NCBI GenBank assembly: GCA_945859605.1
Contig: OX243815.1
Span: 22,297,811-22,361,810 of the forward strand
Direction: 5' to 3'
DNA from: Lumbricus rubellus
Lineage: Eukaryota > Annelida > Clitellata > Crassiclitellata > Lumbricidae
Length of the DNA: 64,000 nt
The notes under the pieces were generated by a model. It did no database searches, had not been told where the DNA came from, and worked only from the letters and a program-made list of their open reading frames with translations. Positions 52,773-63,705 of this stretch are shown here, piece by piece. The position numbers and the translations under genes are program-made. How positions within the stretch are numbered: the first letter of the stretch is position 1; the number at the start of each line of letters is the position of its first letter.

Positions 52773-55700
52773 GATTATATAAATATTATATATGAATGGT
52801 GAATGTACTCAACCATGTACAAATTACGCAAGGGTGGATACAGAAACTTTGGACGGGGGACCAAAAATTCTTGACCTTGGGTATGGTAAAAATTTTTTAG
52901 TATACGCCAAAAAAGTTGATGACCTTCTTTTTAGTCATCCAATCTAAACGTCCTCATTATACATTGTTCGAAAGCTTGTTGAAACCAAATGAGGGGCACG
53001 GTACATGGGCGCGGTGGTCTATTGGTGGCGTCGTTGCCTTGGAGCCGGAAGGTCCGAGGTTCGAATCCACCTCCCCGCGTAAGGACCTTGGGCAAGTCCT
53101 TCACTTACAATTGCTCAGCGCTTCGGCGTGAAACTCCGATGCAGTGTCCGCTCTGCATCGGGAACGCCTCTGAGTAGAGAGCTTGAAGGGGCGCTATAAC
53201 AAGTGCGCATACATACATACATTGAGCAGTTCTAAATGGGGGGGGGGGGTTGTGGCCGAATTGGCCCCCCTGGATCCGCCCTTGAAATTATGAGACCTAT
53301 GCTTCATGTTGCTAGATGCAATTTGTAGCATATTATATTATGGTCGTCTACACGTATCTATAGGGTTATATTGGGCTACTCAGTGCGTGCTGCTGTGCTG
53401 CCGCAGGTCAACTGTCGTTAAACGACGCCGTGACATAACAATACGATGATTAGCGTCACCCTCCTTCTTCGCCAGGCTTGAGACTGGCACTACCAAAGCA
53501 CAAGCAATGACAGAGTTACATTGTACATATACACGTGTAGTTGCCGTGTATACTCGTTACACGATTTGGTGACTGAATGCATGTATACATTGTATAATGT
53601 GTGTATACATATGTAGTCAATGTGCGGTGTTCTACAGTTGGGATAAATCGATAGCATCTGAGATGATGATGACGATGACTGTAGTTTCTGTAGTTTCTGA
53701 ATAAGGAAGGCTATCAGAAGGAAGAATGGGTTCTCGCATACAGTCATAGCCGTAAGGAGGGCACTTGCAATGCCCTCTGGAGAATTGGAACCTACTTTTT
53801 AACTGCTACGTTTCGGTATTTAACGGATTTCACGAAAGCACTAATTATGTTAATTATGCACAAAGTGAAACAGAGTAATTTGCACGTAGAAACGTCCTTG
53901 GAAAGTTCTTGAATTCCTGTCTTGCACTTTTCTAGTTCTTGCTAAAATATTGTATCGCTAATCTATATGGCCGTTGTGATTTGCCTCACCTGCATAAATA
54001 ACTGCGGGTGCCCACTGCCCATGCATGCATGCATGGAAGGATGCTGAAACAAAAGACATGACAGAGAACGAGAAGAAGATGAAAATGTAGAGGAGGACTT
54101 GAAAGTAGATTGGAATAAAAGAAAAAGGAAGATAAGGTAAGAAATCATGCTACGGTGAATCAAATAGAAAAGGAGCTTCAGGAGAAGGAAAGACGGCTAT
54201 AATAGAATCGTAAAAGAAAGATCTGAAGAAAGCGACGGAAAATACAATAGAATTGAATTCAGAAGACTGAAAGCTGGATGGACGATAAAGCAAATAGAAT
54301 TGCCTCAAGGGAGAAGAAGAAAAACTACAAAGCCATAGTGAAGAGAAAATAGTTGAAATGAAAAGAAGAGAAGCATACACTGCAGGTAAAAGACGGACGA
54401 GACTCTACCGTGTATATATATATATACATACACACACAACACCCACACATATATAATATACATATATATATTTATACACGGTTGCTGGCTGCCAGTGAAT
54501 TATTAACCAGTCCAGTTTATTGATTCGATTGAGGAGAATCACTTTGATCTCGGAGACTGAAGAGATCGATGTGTTTATATTCGGATGTATACCATTCTCA
54601 AGGAACAACAACAGACGTCACACGTACGTCACACACAAACGTCACACATGCACGTACGTCACACACAAACGTCACACATGCACGTACGTTACACACAAAC
54701 GTCACACACAAACGTCACACACACAAACGTCACGCACAGAATTTAATATCAACCAATACTGTCACACGCATAATACGTCGCACATAACTTCACACATAAG
54801 TCACACACACATGATTATAACATGTATAATATGCATTATAGCAGATATCGTGGGGCGCGGTGGTGTAGTGGGTATATGTTCGTTGCCTTGCAGCAGGTTC
54901 GAACCCTCCTCAAGCCGACTCGTAGGTACCATGCATGGGCAAACCCTTCACTCGAAACTGCTCAGGCGCTTCGGCGTGCAACTCCGATTCAGTGTTCGCG
55001 CTGTAGTCGGTAGCGCCTCTGTGTAGTAATCTTTAAGGGGCGCTAACAAGTGCAAGTTAACAAGTGCACATACACATACACACACATACATATGTATATG
55101 TATTGTATAATAGCAGTTATTTCAGACAACAAGAAGGTATAATAGTCATGCTACGTTACCGGATGGATACAGGAGACATGCATGGAGAACACGCTTAATG
55201 TTTGTTCTAAAGTTAATGACATAAATCAACAGTTACATCTGGTAGCATTAACGGTAATTGCTAGCATAAACTTTAATATATATTAAACTGTATACATATA
55301 GTTGAACCAGAGAACTTGGTGCATTATACGATCAAAGCTTCTATAATTATTACAGAAAGGAGATATAATAGGCCTATATTCGTTGCTTGTGTAGGAGTTT
55401 AATTGTCGAATGAACACGGGCTTTATGTCCGTGAGTTATCGCAAGATCCTAAACTTCGGAATCTGGTTTCGGCAAATCTGAAGTGCCTTCACTCACCCAG
55501 CCTCTCCAGAAGCACTATGCAACCGTTGCAACGCACTTGTTATGCGCCTGTAATAATAATATATCTGCTCATGATTTGCGTGCATGTGTACATTGTGTAC
55601 GGTCATGTGCATGCTGAATCTTATAAGGGTCCATGCAGGTGAGAGCCGCACTGGATGGATGGATGGATGGATGAATGCATGGAGAGGTAATACCAGCGCA

Positions 55701-58700
55701 GCGCAGCAAGTGAAGAACCGGACTGCATGTGTATACAATCGTCTGTCAGAAACTCTGCCATACGAGCATTTAAGATGCATTGCGGCCTAACGGGTATTAT
55801 GTAATACAGGCTTCTCGCTTTCAGACATTCTCATTCGATCTCTTACAGCCATGCACTTTCCCTTACATTCTCTCACATTCTCTGCCGCACTCCTTAATTT
55901 GTTTACTTCTATAGATCAAGCTCAGTTTCCTCTCCACCTTTTTTTCTGAACAGATTTACGATCGATAGAAATCGACGCTGCCTCTAGACTGGCAAAACGA
56001 GCATGCGAAATCACTCTTAAAGGTCGGGCATAGAGATCGACGAACAGAGCATGCAGAGGGGAAGGGTTAAGGTGAGGATCTCCCGGAGTTAGACAGGTAT
56101 ACTCTTCCACACTGTCGGACAATAGAGTTTACTCTATAGGGGCCTAATGCATGGATGCACTGGTGGACCGAAAACCAGTGGGGAACATCACACAAAAGAA
56201 GGAAAAATAATTCTGACCGACCTTATGTATAGGTGCACCACCAATTAAGAGAGCAGCAGTCTCACACAAAGTGCCATTCAAAGCCTTTGACACACACATG
56301 TCTCCCTCTGTCTTTGCATGCACCTCTCTCCGCCTAGCTTTCGTTTAAGGTTCCTGTCTGTTGATCTTTGGTTCTTCGCTATTTATCCATCCATCTTGTT
56401 TCATTGTAACATGCATCTTCACATGCAGCACAGCGCTTGTCTCTTTAAATACATCTTCGTTTGTATCCTTTCATTCCTAAATGTGTAATTGTGCATGGTC
56501 TACTGCTGCTATCTTTCTCTGTAGTCTATCAATTGCTGTGCTAATTTCAGCCCTGCAGTGATTTGCTTCATGCTTTTGTGTGGGAGTGGGTGTGGAAGGG
56601 AGGGGGAGGAAGCTATAGGTATAATGAGTGTTTCTGTTGGTTCTTTGCGCCACATTCGTGCACACAATAATATATTGCAGCTAAGATGCAGTTTGTATGT
56701 TGCATCCGATCATTGTTCTTATCTCTGACATAATTATTCTGGTTAATGTAAGCAGACAGCATAGCATCTGACGAAGTAGTAGTTGTTGTGAATTCAGGAT
56801 TGCACCCATGTTGCATTGTTGCACTGTTGCACCCATGTTGCATTGTTGGTCGATCTTCGTTCTCAGTCATCAACATGAATTCTCTCCTATTGATGTGCTT
56901 TTTAAAGAAAATAATCTCAGTTTAATCTTGCAGAAAGAAACGACGTTTCTCCACAATAATAATTATACGTGGGCGGGTTAACTGTTTTTCCCCTTTCTGC
57001 CACAGTGACTGTCTCTGGCCTTGCTGCAGTCTCTGCGTATGCAAATACTTTTTAAATTGAAATAATTATGCTGCTAGATTAGTGGAAGCGCAGACTCATT
57101 TGGATTATATAGGGTCAAAAACGGTCAGCTGCATGAAAAGTTGGGGGTTTAAGTATACCAGCCAGAATATGGTTACTATCTTCAACATTTCTGCTCCCCA
57201 TACGCCTCTAGTCAACCCATCATAATGTGTAGGCCCTACATTGATCGTACATACTTACTGGGATGACTATAGGTGACGAGAGATGTACATATCATAATGG
57301 TTAGCCACCCGTCATCATATATTCCGTGGCTAATAGGAATAAAGTCGTTAAACGCACATAGGCCTAGTGTACTTACAGCCGCTGTGGGATTCAACCAAAA
57401 TAGCTTTGCTTCATGTTTTCTTCTTTTCTTCTTTTCTTCTTTTTTCCACTTTTCTCCACCTTTTCGTTGTCTATTTCATCATCAGATTCTTCTTTTTTCT
57501 TCGTCTTCCTCTTTTTTCTCGTCATCGCCATCGTTATCGCTGTCGTCATCGTCGTCGTCGTCATCGTCATTATCATCATCATCATTATCATAGTCTTCTT
57601 CTCGTCTAAAATATCGAACATGAACAGCCAGATGTTGTCAGTTTTTCGTTAACAACACTATGCCATGATATTCAGCACAGACGCAGAGGAGGGCAAGGGT
57701 AATATGGGGAGATGAGGCATATCAGAAGGAGGGTAAAAGAACAAAAATGTAGAGAGGTAGGAATGAACGAATGGATCGATGGATCAATGGATAGATGGGA
57801 AAAGGCACTGAGGGTATACTTGTAAGTTACGATGGAAGTGGTGTGCTTGCATGGATGGATTTAATTTCTTTCCAATCATTGGTCGACTCCGAACTGCTTA
57901 CTGTTACTTAACCTATTGTTTCATGTTCTTTATTGTTCTTCCGTTTGCTCCGTTGGGTTAAACGGAAATCTACTGTTGAGTTCACTGACCTATTGGTTGA
58001 AACCTCAACGATTGCTTTCCATATATGCAGAATTGAGACAGACAAACAAACAACAGAAAATACAAAGGCAGGAGAGAGGCAGACACACGGAACGACAGAG
58101 GCAGTCATGATGGCACCATGTTTATATTAGACAAAAATAGTTTTGCGTTTTCATATTCATGGCGACGTGTCTGCAGTGTCTGCAATTAAAATTGATCCTA
58201 TATCTATTCATAGATCTATGTGTAGATCTTTTGCTGACAAGTTTGACCGATGGCCGACTGCACTGCATGACCTCCATAGTAGCGGATGTTGAGGTCAAAT
58301 TTCGCGTGATATAAACTTGTATTTCGATGCTTTTCATTATGTTGTTTGGAAATCACGAAGACTCGTTACAGCAGCAGCACAGCCGGTGTCACGATATAGA
58401 GTTCCCCCAAAACAGTTTCCTCTGATCGAGCTGATGTTTCTCCCGGTATATAACTCTGTTACTTTGTATTGGACCAACGTTTTTGATATAATATGGAACA
58501 TTATGTTCTGGTCAAAATAATAGTAGCCCTATAATTTAGCAACGCAAACCAGCGGTTTAACCTGCATGGTTATCTATCAATGTTATTTGACCCTAGTCTA
58601 TTTTGTGTTGAACTGGGGGGGGAGATACTTTGTTTCAGTGTAGATGGATGAAATATTCTGTATACCCCGTAGACTTTATTTCAGACTATAGTCTTCGGGG

Positions 58701-61700
58701 GGGGGGGGGAACTAATTTATTCTGAAACAGCCCACCGGGGAGAATCTATTTTGAAATAGAGTCTCCGGGAGGGGTACTTTTACGGGAAGACTCTGTCATG
58801 CGACACCGGCGATGAGCAATATATAAATCGATTTTTTCCTATTGAGTAGCCGACAAGAAAGGAAAATAAATAGTAAATCAAGCCATTCAGCTACCTTTAT
58901 TTCAATTACACTCACGCACGTACATGTATCTGCAAAGGTCTACATGCATGTGTCACTTGCGTATATAATAATAAATATTCATAATATGTATAATTATGTA
59001 TATATATATATATACGCATAGACGAGCAGTATGCACAGTATGACTATAATGATTGATCTGTGTATATTTATAAGAGCCTGGTTGTTGTAGGCTACGTGCT
59101 TTCTGAAGATATCAGTTGGTCCATATAACTACTGTACTGCTTAATATTTGAGGATAAAAGCAATTAAATGATGCAGGATGAATAACAACACTGTTATCTC
59201 AGCATTCAGAAGCGATTATTGGAATCTGGGTGGATAGAGGGAGAGAGACAGAGAGAGAAGCAGGCAGATAGACAGACAGACAGACACAGAGAGAGAGTGA
59301 GGGAGGGAGAGAGGGGGAGAGAGAGAGTGGCAGACAGATAGACAGACAGACAAACAGACGGAAGAACAGACAGACACTGACAGAGATAGAGACACAGAGA
59401 GACAGAGATACAAAGACAGAGATACAGAAATACATAGGCAGAGAGATAGAGAGACAGAGACACAGAGACCGACAGAGGCAGCAGTGGATGTATGGATTGC
59501 TAAAGTGCTTGCATTTGAACTCCAGTTCAAGATTTTAGCAACGGGATTGTGAGTGAGTCACTTTTTGGTCTGATTCAAGGCAGCGATTCTGCAGTCGTTA
59601 TAAACGTTATATTGGTACAAAAAAGATGATTGGTGTTAGACTGTGCACTGAATTCGGCTCAACATCTCAATCCCTTCTGTTATACCACTGGCAATAAATT
59701 GACAAGTTACATAATAAGTTAGTTCATCTTTTGTTTATTTATATAGCGCTTAACTTGAACATGCTGAAGGCACAGATTAGCCGTTCAATTATCAAAGTGG
59801 TCATATACAATATTAAGATAAAAATAACAATGTTAGTAAAATTATTTAATTGATCATTTAATCCCAATTTGAGATACAATACAATAAAACTGCAATAATT
59901 GATAGTATCTTCCTTTCAAAGTTCAGAAGTGCACACGACACGACCATAATTATTATCACAGTAGCCTACTGTAGATCTGGACCTATATGTCGATGGCGTT
60001 GAAGATATTGCAGAGCAATTGTGAGTGAAGGACTTGCTCATTTGAAGCTGATTTCTGTAGTGTCAGTCCAGCACTAGATAAAGCCAATAAACTACAGAGC
60101 GAATCCCTTTCCAAATCAAACTCATGATGTTGCAAAAAAAACTTGAGTAGTCTCCACTCACTTTTCATGGTAGAGAGAACTTGGAAGAGTCTCTGTATTC
60201 AATTTGCGTGGTGGTGGAAATAGCCAATTACCATCTGTGTACCGATGAGTTGAATATAAGGGCAGAAGATCGGCAAATAAAAGGCAGAGTTTTTGTATTC
60301 ATTCTAAGCGAATGAAAAAGTGTTTGAAGACTACCATCATCTGTCTATATCCATTACGCGAATTAGGAAGATGTTATAAGAACTAAGAACTGTGAAGCAA
60401 TAATTAGATTATTAAAAAAAAACACAGACGTTGATGAAATAGAGGGCTTGCATGATCGTTGGTTCATTAGTCGAAGATGAGGTCACAGCGGTGGCCCTAA
60501 CCTTTAACCTCACACGAACTTCAGCCACACTCTGTTGATCTTCAGCCAAGATGGAGGAGGAGGAGGAGGAGAAGGAAGAGGAGGAGGAGGAGGAGGAGGA
60601 GGAGGAGGAGGAGGAGGTAAAGGAAGAGAAAAGGACGAACGAAGGAATCATGAGTGGGAGAAGAGAAAGGAAAACAGCGGGAAAGAAGACATTCTTCATT
60701 ACAGCTGGAGTCAGTTTATTAATGGAGTCTGGAGGGACGTATGCTGTGAACTATAGGATGCGTTGGTGTGCTGATGGATGTGAATGACTGAGCTGGATGC
60801 ACTTGGTGATCTGCTTGATTAAGGATTAGAGGAACCGATATCAACACCTGCTCGAAGCTGAACTGTTCATTTGGTGATTGTGATAAATGTATACAGGCAG
60901 ACAGAGCCTTATTATATTAACCAGGTGCGATGACTCATGTAAATACACCAGTGCATTTATGATATAATAATAATTTGTATATTTACATCATTATGTAATT
61001 TAAGTATGTTTTCTACATTTTGAAGACACCTGCAGCGATATGCAGGGTTTATTCTCATTTAATAATTATATGTACTTCTGGATGGTGGATTCGGTGCCAT
61101 GGAGCCGGAGGGTTCCAGATTCGAATCCACCTCAAGCCGCCGCGTAGAGACCCTGAGCATGTTCTTCACTCGCAATTGTTCGTGCGCTTCGGTGTGAAAC
61201 TCCGATGCAGTGTCTGCGCTGTAGTCGGGAGCTCCTCTGAGTAGGGAGAGAGAGCTTGAAGAAGCGCCATAGCAAGTGCGAGAAATAAAAATAATAAAAG
61301 ACAAAATAGAGTATTTGTGCATGCACATTTGACGTTTGTATCATTGTAGGCTACGTATGCACATTGCGCATTATGCTTAAGTATTCCTGCATATTTCTGT
61401 AGGCCTATATAAAACGTTCAAAAAGTCGAAAGTCGACTAAAAATGTGACTTGGAAACGCACTGTCTGACAGACTGACACAGAGGATGTCAGATCCTATTA
61501 GAATGATGATAATTATTATTGGACAAAACTATGCATGATTAACATTGATTAATCAACAAGTCAAAAAGTAAAAACGAAGTAGCATTTGAACAACTCTCTT
61601 CCACGAGATTCATAATGAGTTCTATGGTGTCTGCTACAAGAATCAATTACATATGTGACTAAATCTTAAAGCTGAAATGTCATAATTATTATATATGATG

Positions 61701-62381
61701 GCTTAGCAACTCAGACGTCAACGAAGTGGGAGACGATATAATACGTTCTAAGACAGACGCCTCTTATAACGACACAGCCGTGTTGCGACGCCATATAAAT
61801 CGTCGCAAGCATGAATTAATTATTAGGACTTAGCAAGTTTCTGTGTGCCATTATTGATTTAATTCCAGTGTACAGCAAATGTAGCCTATGTCAAACTGTA
61901 GGGCCTACCAGCAACTTCATCTGTACGGTACTGGAATAGAAAATACATCGCTACAGGTCTCGTCCTTTTTCGTACTTCCTTTGCTCGATTCTTCACCTGT
62001 AGCCTACAATGTACATTGTCCGGTCTGATTCTAGAATAAGACTTTCTATCAGAATATTGAAATCACCAGAAATAAACATAATAGACATATACCTGATGCT
62101 AATTGTAGCTCTGTTACATACATACATGTGCGTCTAATATCGGCATACCGGTATACATTATACAGTGTAACTAATCTACCGTTCATAATGAAGTGTTATT
62201 GTGTTCTGTCTATATAGGTTCTACTGGGATATATTCATGTTGATCTTGTTGATGGCCAACCTCATCATTCTTCCGATTGCAATCGCTTTCTTTAACGACG
62301 ATCTCAGTCTTCAGTGGATCGTTTTCAACGGAATCTCAGACACTGTCTTCCTTCTCGATCTCATCATCAACTTCAGAACAG
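46727..62381 (+). CDS. HCN: HCN hyperpolarisation-activated cation channel, first two recognised exons (gene continues)
   Basis: HCN channels are tetrameric six-helix plasma-membrane channels carrying the cAMP-modulated pacemaker current. Exon 46727/46790-48204 ends in the HCN domain (DQIISFFQPSDNKLAMKLFG through WVIHPCSNF). It joins in phase 2 to exon 62218-62381, which encodes S1 (FYWDIFMLILLMANLIILPI) and S2 (WIVFNGISDTVFLLDLIINF RTG). The joint WVIHPCSNFR-FYWD aligns directly with the family. The long N-terminal region is low-complexity, as usual in HCN proteins, with a His/Gln tract around residues 177-204. S3-S6, pore, C-linker and cyclic-nucleotide domain lie beyond the window. Intron 1 is 14 kb and packed with repeats. 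Confidence 0.95.
48205..49800. other. HCN intron 1, first part
   Basis: 48370-48830 is a degenerate repeat of ACTAGACTAC-like words. A 137-codon frame at 49219-49632 has no recognisable domain, and I do not call it a gene. Confidence 0.7.
49805..49890 (-). repeat. tRNA-like SINE fragment (minus)
   Basis: On the minus strand an A-box-like TCTAAGTGGCATGCGG and, about 35 bp on, a perfect B-box GGTTCGAATCC (49821-49831) preceded by TGCAGTCGTC. The spacing suits a tRNA-derived promoter, but it does not fold clearly as a functional tRNA. Confidence 0.55.
50462..50930. repeat. (TA)n and GTAT/GTGT-rich microsatellite
   Basis: TA-rich at 50465-50555, then GTGTGTATGT repeats with a pure GTAT block at 50812-50856. 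Confidence 0.95.
51108..51325. repeat. (CAGA)n microsatellite
   Basis: ACAGACAG repeat with CGGACGGA interruptions. Confidence 0.97.
51497..51585. repeat. GGGTGGGTGTGC tandem repeat
   Basis: Imperfect G-rich repeat, two main copies of GGGTGGGTGTGCTT(G/A)GGTTGCGTGCGTG about 45 bp apart. Confidence 0.85.
51868..52055 (+). repeat. Dispersed repeat B, copy 3
   Basis: Begins TATATAAAGCGATTCTCGCA, with AGAAGCGCTCCCAGTGCGTG, AGATGAGGAAAG, AGAGCGAACTTATGG and AGAGGGACCTATGCA. It is the most complete copy. Confidence 0.8.
52281..52445. repeat. 22-bp tandem repeat made of 11-bp half-units
   Basis: About seven copies of a 22-bp unit: TAACGTCGGCC (or relatives) alternating with TAACGTTGCCT. Two related 11-mers amplified as a pair; each 22-mer contains the palindrome AACGTT. 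Confidence 0.93.
52726..52771. repeat. (TA)n microsatellite
   Basis: Pure TA run about 60 bp before the hAT-type MITE. Confidence 0.95.
52829..53284. mobile_element. hAT-type MITE containing a nested SINE
   Basis: Termini CAAGGGTGGATACAG and complement of CAAGGGCGGATCCAG (13 of 15 match). Flanks AAATTACG (52821-52828) and AAATTATG (53285-53292) form a 7-of-8 duplication. The SINE at 53007-53224 interrupts it. Confidence 0.8.
53007..53224 (+). mobile_element. tRNA-derived SINE, copy 1
   Basis: The 5' tRNA-like part has A-box TGGTCTATTGG (53016-53026) and a perfect B-box GGTTCGAATCC (53058-53068). The shared body includes CTTGGGCAAGTCCTTCACT, GCTTCGGCGTGAAACTCCGA, GCCTCTGAGTAG and GGGGCGCTATAACAAGTGCG, followed by an ACAT tail. 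These tRNA promoter boxes mean Pol III transcription in this class. Confidence 0.9.
54600..54810. repeat. ACGTCACACAC minisatellite
   Basis: Units of 15 and about 30 bp based on AAACGTCACACATGCACGTA. Confidence 0.9.
54852..55095 (+). mobile_element. tRNA-derived SINE, copy 2
   Basis: A-box TGGTGTAGTGG (54861-54871) and B-box GGTTCGAACCC (54896-54906). Its body matches copy 1 (GCTTCGGCGTGCAACTCCGA, GCGCCTCTGTGTAGTA, GGGGCGCTAACAAGTGC). The terminal AACAAGTGC block is duplicated before the ACAT/ACAC tail. Confidence 0.9.
55096..57400. other. HCN intron 1, middle part
   Basis: No gene or clear repeat recognised in about 2.3 kb beyond short runs (GGAT at 55652-55671). 56790-56850 has a small duplication of TTGCACCCATGTTGCATTGT. 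Confidence 0.6.
57401..58609. other. HCN intron 1, CT- and CAT-rich part
   Basis: 57415-57605 is TTC- then CGTCAT-rich. No gene recognised. Confidence 0.6.
58610..58785. repeat. G-run repeat with AGACTxxAGTCT stems
   Basis: Several related segments with runs of up to 12 G (58616, 58698) and shorter runs at 58736 and 58768, alternating with ATTTCAGACTATAGTCTTCG-like sequence. Confidence 0.65.
59085..59230 (+). repeat. Dispersed repeat D, copy 1
   Basis: Shares with 63565-63705 the blocks GTGCTTTC, GAAGATATC, GTTGG, GATAAAAGCAAT, GTTATCTCAGCATTC and GAAGCGATTAT. Both copies run into GA/GACAGA simple repeats, so the simple repeat may be the tail of the element. Confidence 0.8.
59231..59480. 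repeat. GAGA/GACAGA microsatellite
   Basis: Follows dispersed repeat D copy 1 directly. Confidence 0.95.
59481..61080. other. HCN intron 1, late part
   Basis: No gene seen. 60550-60622 is a GGA run. A TTATATAGCGCTTAACTTGA word near 59739 resembles the ends of interspersed repeats. Confidence 0.6.
60550..60622. repeat. (GGA)n microsatellite
   Basis: Purine-only GGA repeat, G-quadruplex-prone on the + strand. Confidence 0.95.
61081..61290 (+). mobile_element. tRNA-derived SINE, copy 3 (5'-truncated)
   Basis: B-box-like AGATTCGAATCC at 61117-61128, then the same body as copy 1 (TCGGTGTGAAACTCCGATGC, GCTCCTCTGAGTAG, GCGCCATAGCAAGTGCG). The A-box region is shortened. Confidence 0.85.
61291..62217. 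other. End of HCN intron 1
   Basis: No gene or clear repeat seen. Confidence 0.6.
62218..62381 (+). CDS. HCN: HCN exon 2: S1 and S2
   Basis: Acceptor TCTATATAG. The first base completes Arg, followed by S1 and S2, and the exon ends one base into Gly of NFRTG before GTTTCA. The donor is weak but placed where the family continues RTG(I/V). A TACA array begins about 65 bp downstream. Confidence 0.93.
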
Positions 62382-62444
62382 GTTTCATCAACATTGTGTT
62401 TATCATTGATTTTATTATCATGTAATTATGAACGAGTCATCTCA

Positions 62445-62960
62445 TTCATACATACATACATACATACATACATACATACATACATACATACATACATACA
62501 TACATACATACATACATACATACATACATACATACATACATACATACATACATACATACATACATACATACATACATACATACATACATACATACATACA
62601 TACATACGTACGTACGTAGTGCGTACATACACACAATCACACATACATACATACATGTACAATTGTACATACTTACATTCATACATACATAGCCTACATA
62701 CATACATACATACATACATACATACATACATACATACATACATACATACATACATACATACATACATACATAAATGCATACCTAACTACATGCATGCATA
62801 GGCCTACATACATACATACATACATACATACATAAACACATACAATCATATAAGCTTACATACATAAACACATACAATCATACATACATACATACATAAA
62901 CACATATCATATAATGCATGCATACATAGATGCATACATACAAACAAACATACATACATG
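62445..62960. repeat. (TACA)n microsatellite complex
   Basis: Two long near-pure TACA arrays (62447-62606 and 62696-62772), then progressively degenerate units to about 63070. It begins about 65 bp after the HCN exon 2 donor. Confidence 0.97.
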
Positions 62961-63564
62961 CATTCATAGGCCGACATACATGCAGATATGCGTGCATACA
63001 TGCATACCTACATTATACATACAAGTCATACATACTTACATACAAGGTGCATACATACTTATATAAGTACATGCCTACAAACATTGCAAAGTAGTCGCCC
63101 GGCATTTGTGTTGGAATTGGAAACTATGGATGCGCTCATTTCCCATATAGAGATACAATCAGGCTTTCGCCTCCAATATCAGCAAAATGAATCAGTCTCG
63201 AGTTGCCTAAAGAATACTCGAAAAAAAATTGTTTTCACTGCCATGATCGATATCCAACGTAAACCTATTATATGGCTTGGATAAGATGATATACTGTTCT
63301 TATCACTCAGAAGGAGATGGTTGCGTTTAGTAGAATACTTCGCCATGCATTGACGCTCCAAAAGGAGATGTTTAATTACCAGAAGGTAATTCAACATTGT
63401 TCCATAGCTCTATGCATTTCTTAACGAGTGGATAAGATAGGGCCTATACGATTTGTTTATAAATATCGCTTATATTTATCGCATGCGTTCATGAACGGAG
63501 ACAATGAGACAAAGCATGTGTATTTTGTGTAAGTCTGATATAACTTATAGGCCTAACTAATATA
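62961..63564. other. HCN intron 2
   Basis: No HCN exon recognised; the S3 exon must be beyond the window. CTCAGAAGGAGATGGTTGCG-like words recur near 63306 and 63358. Confidence 0.6.
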
Positions 63565-63705
63565 GCGTGCTTTCCGAAGATATCGGTTGGCTCATGCTGG
63601 TATTCAATATTTGAAGATAAAAGCAATAAAATAAAATAAATGCGGGTTGAATAACACATCATTCCCGCTGTTATCTCAGCATTCGAAGCGATTATGGGAT
63701 GCTGT
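63565..63705 (+). repeat. Dispersed repeat D, copy 2
   Basis: Same block order as 59085-59230, running into a GAGACAGAGGCAG repeat. Confidence 0.8.
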
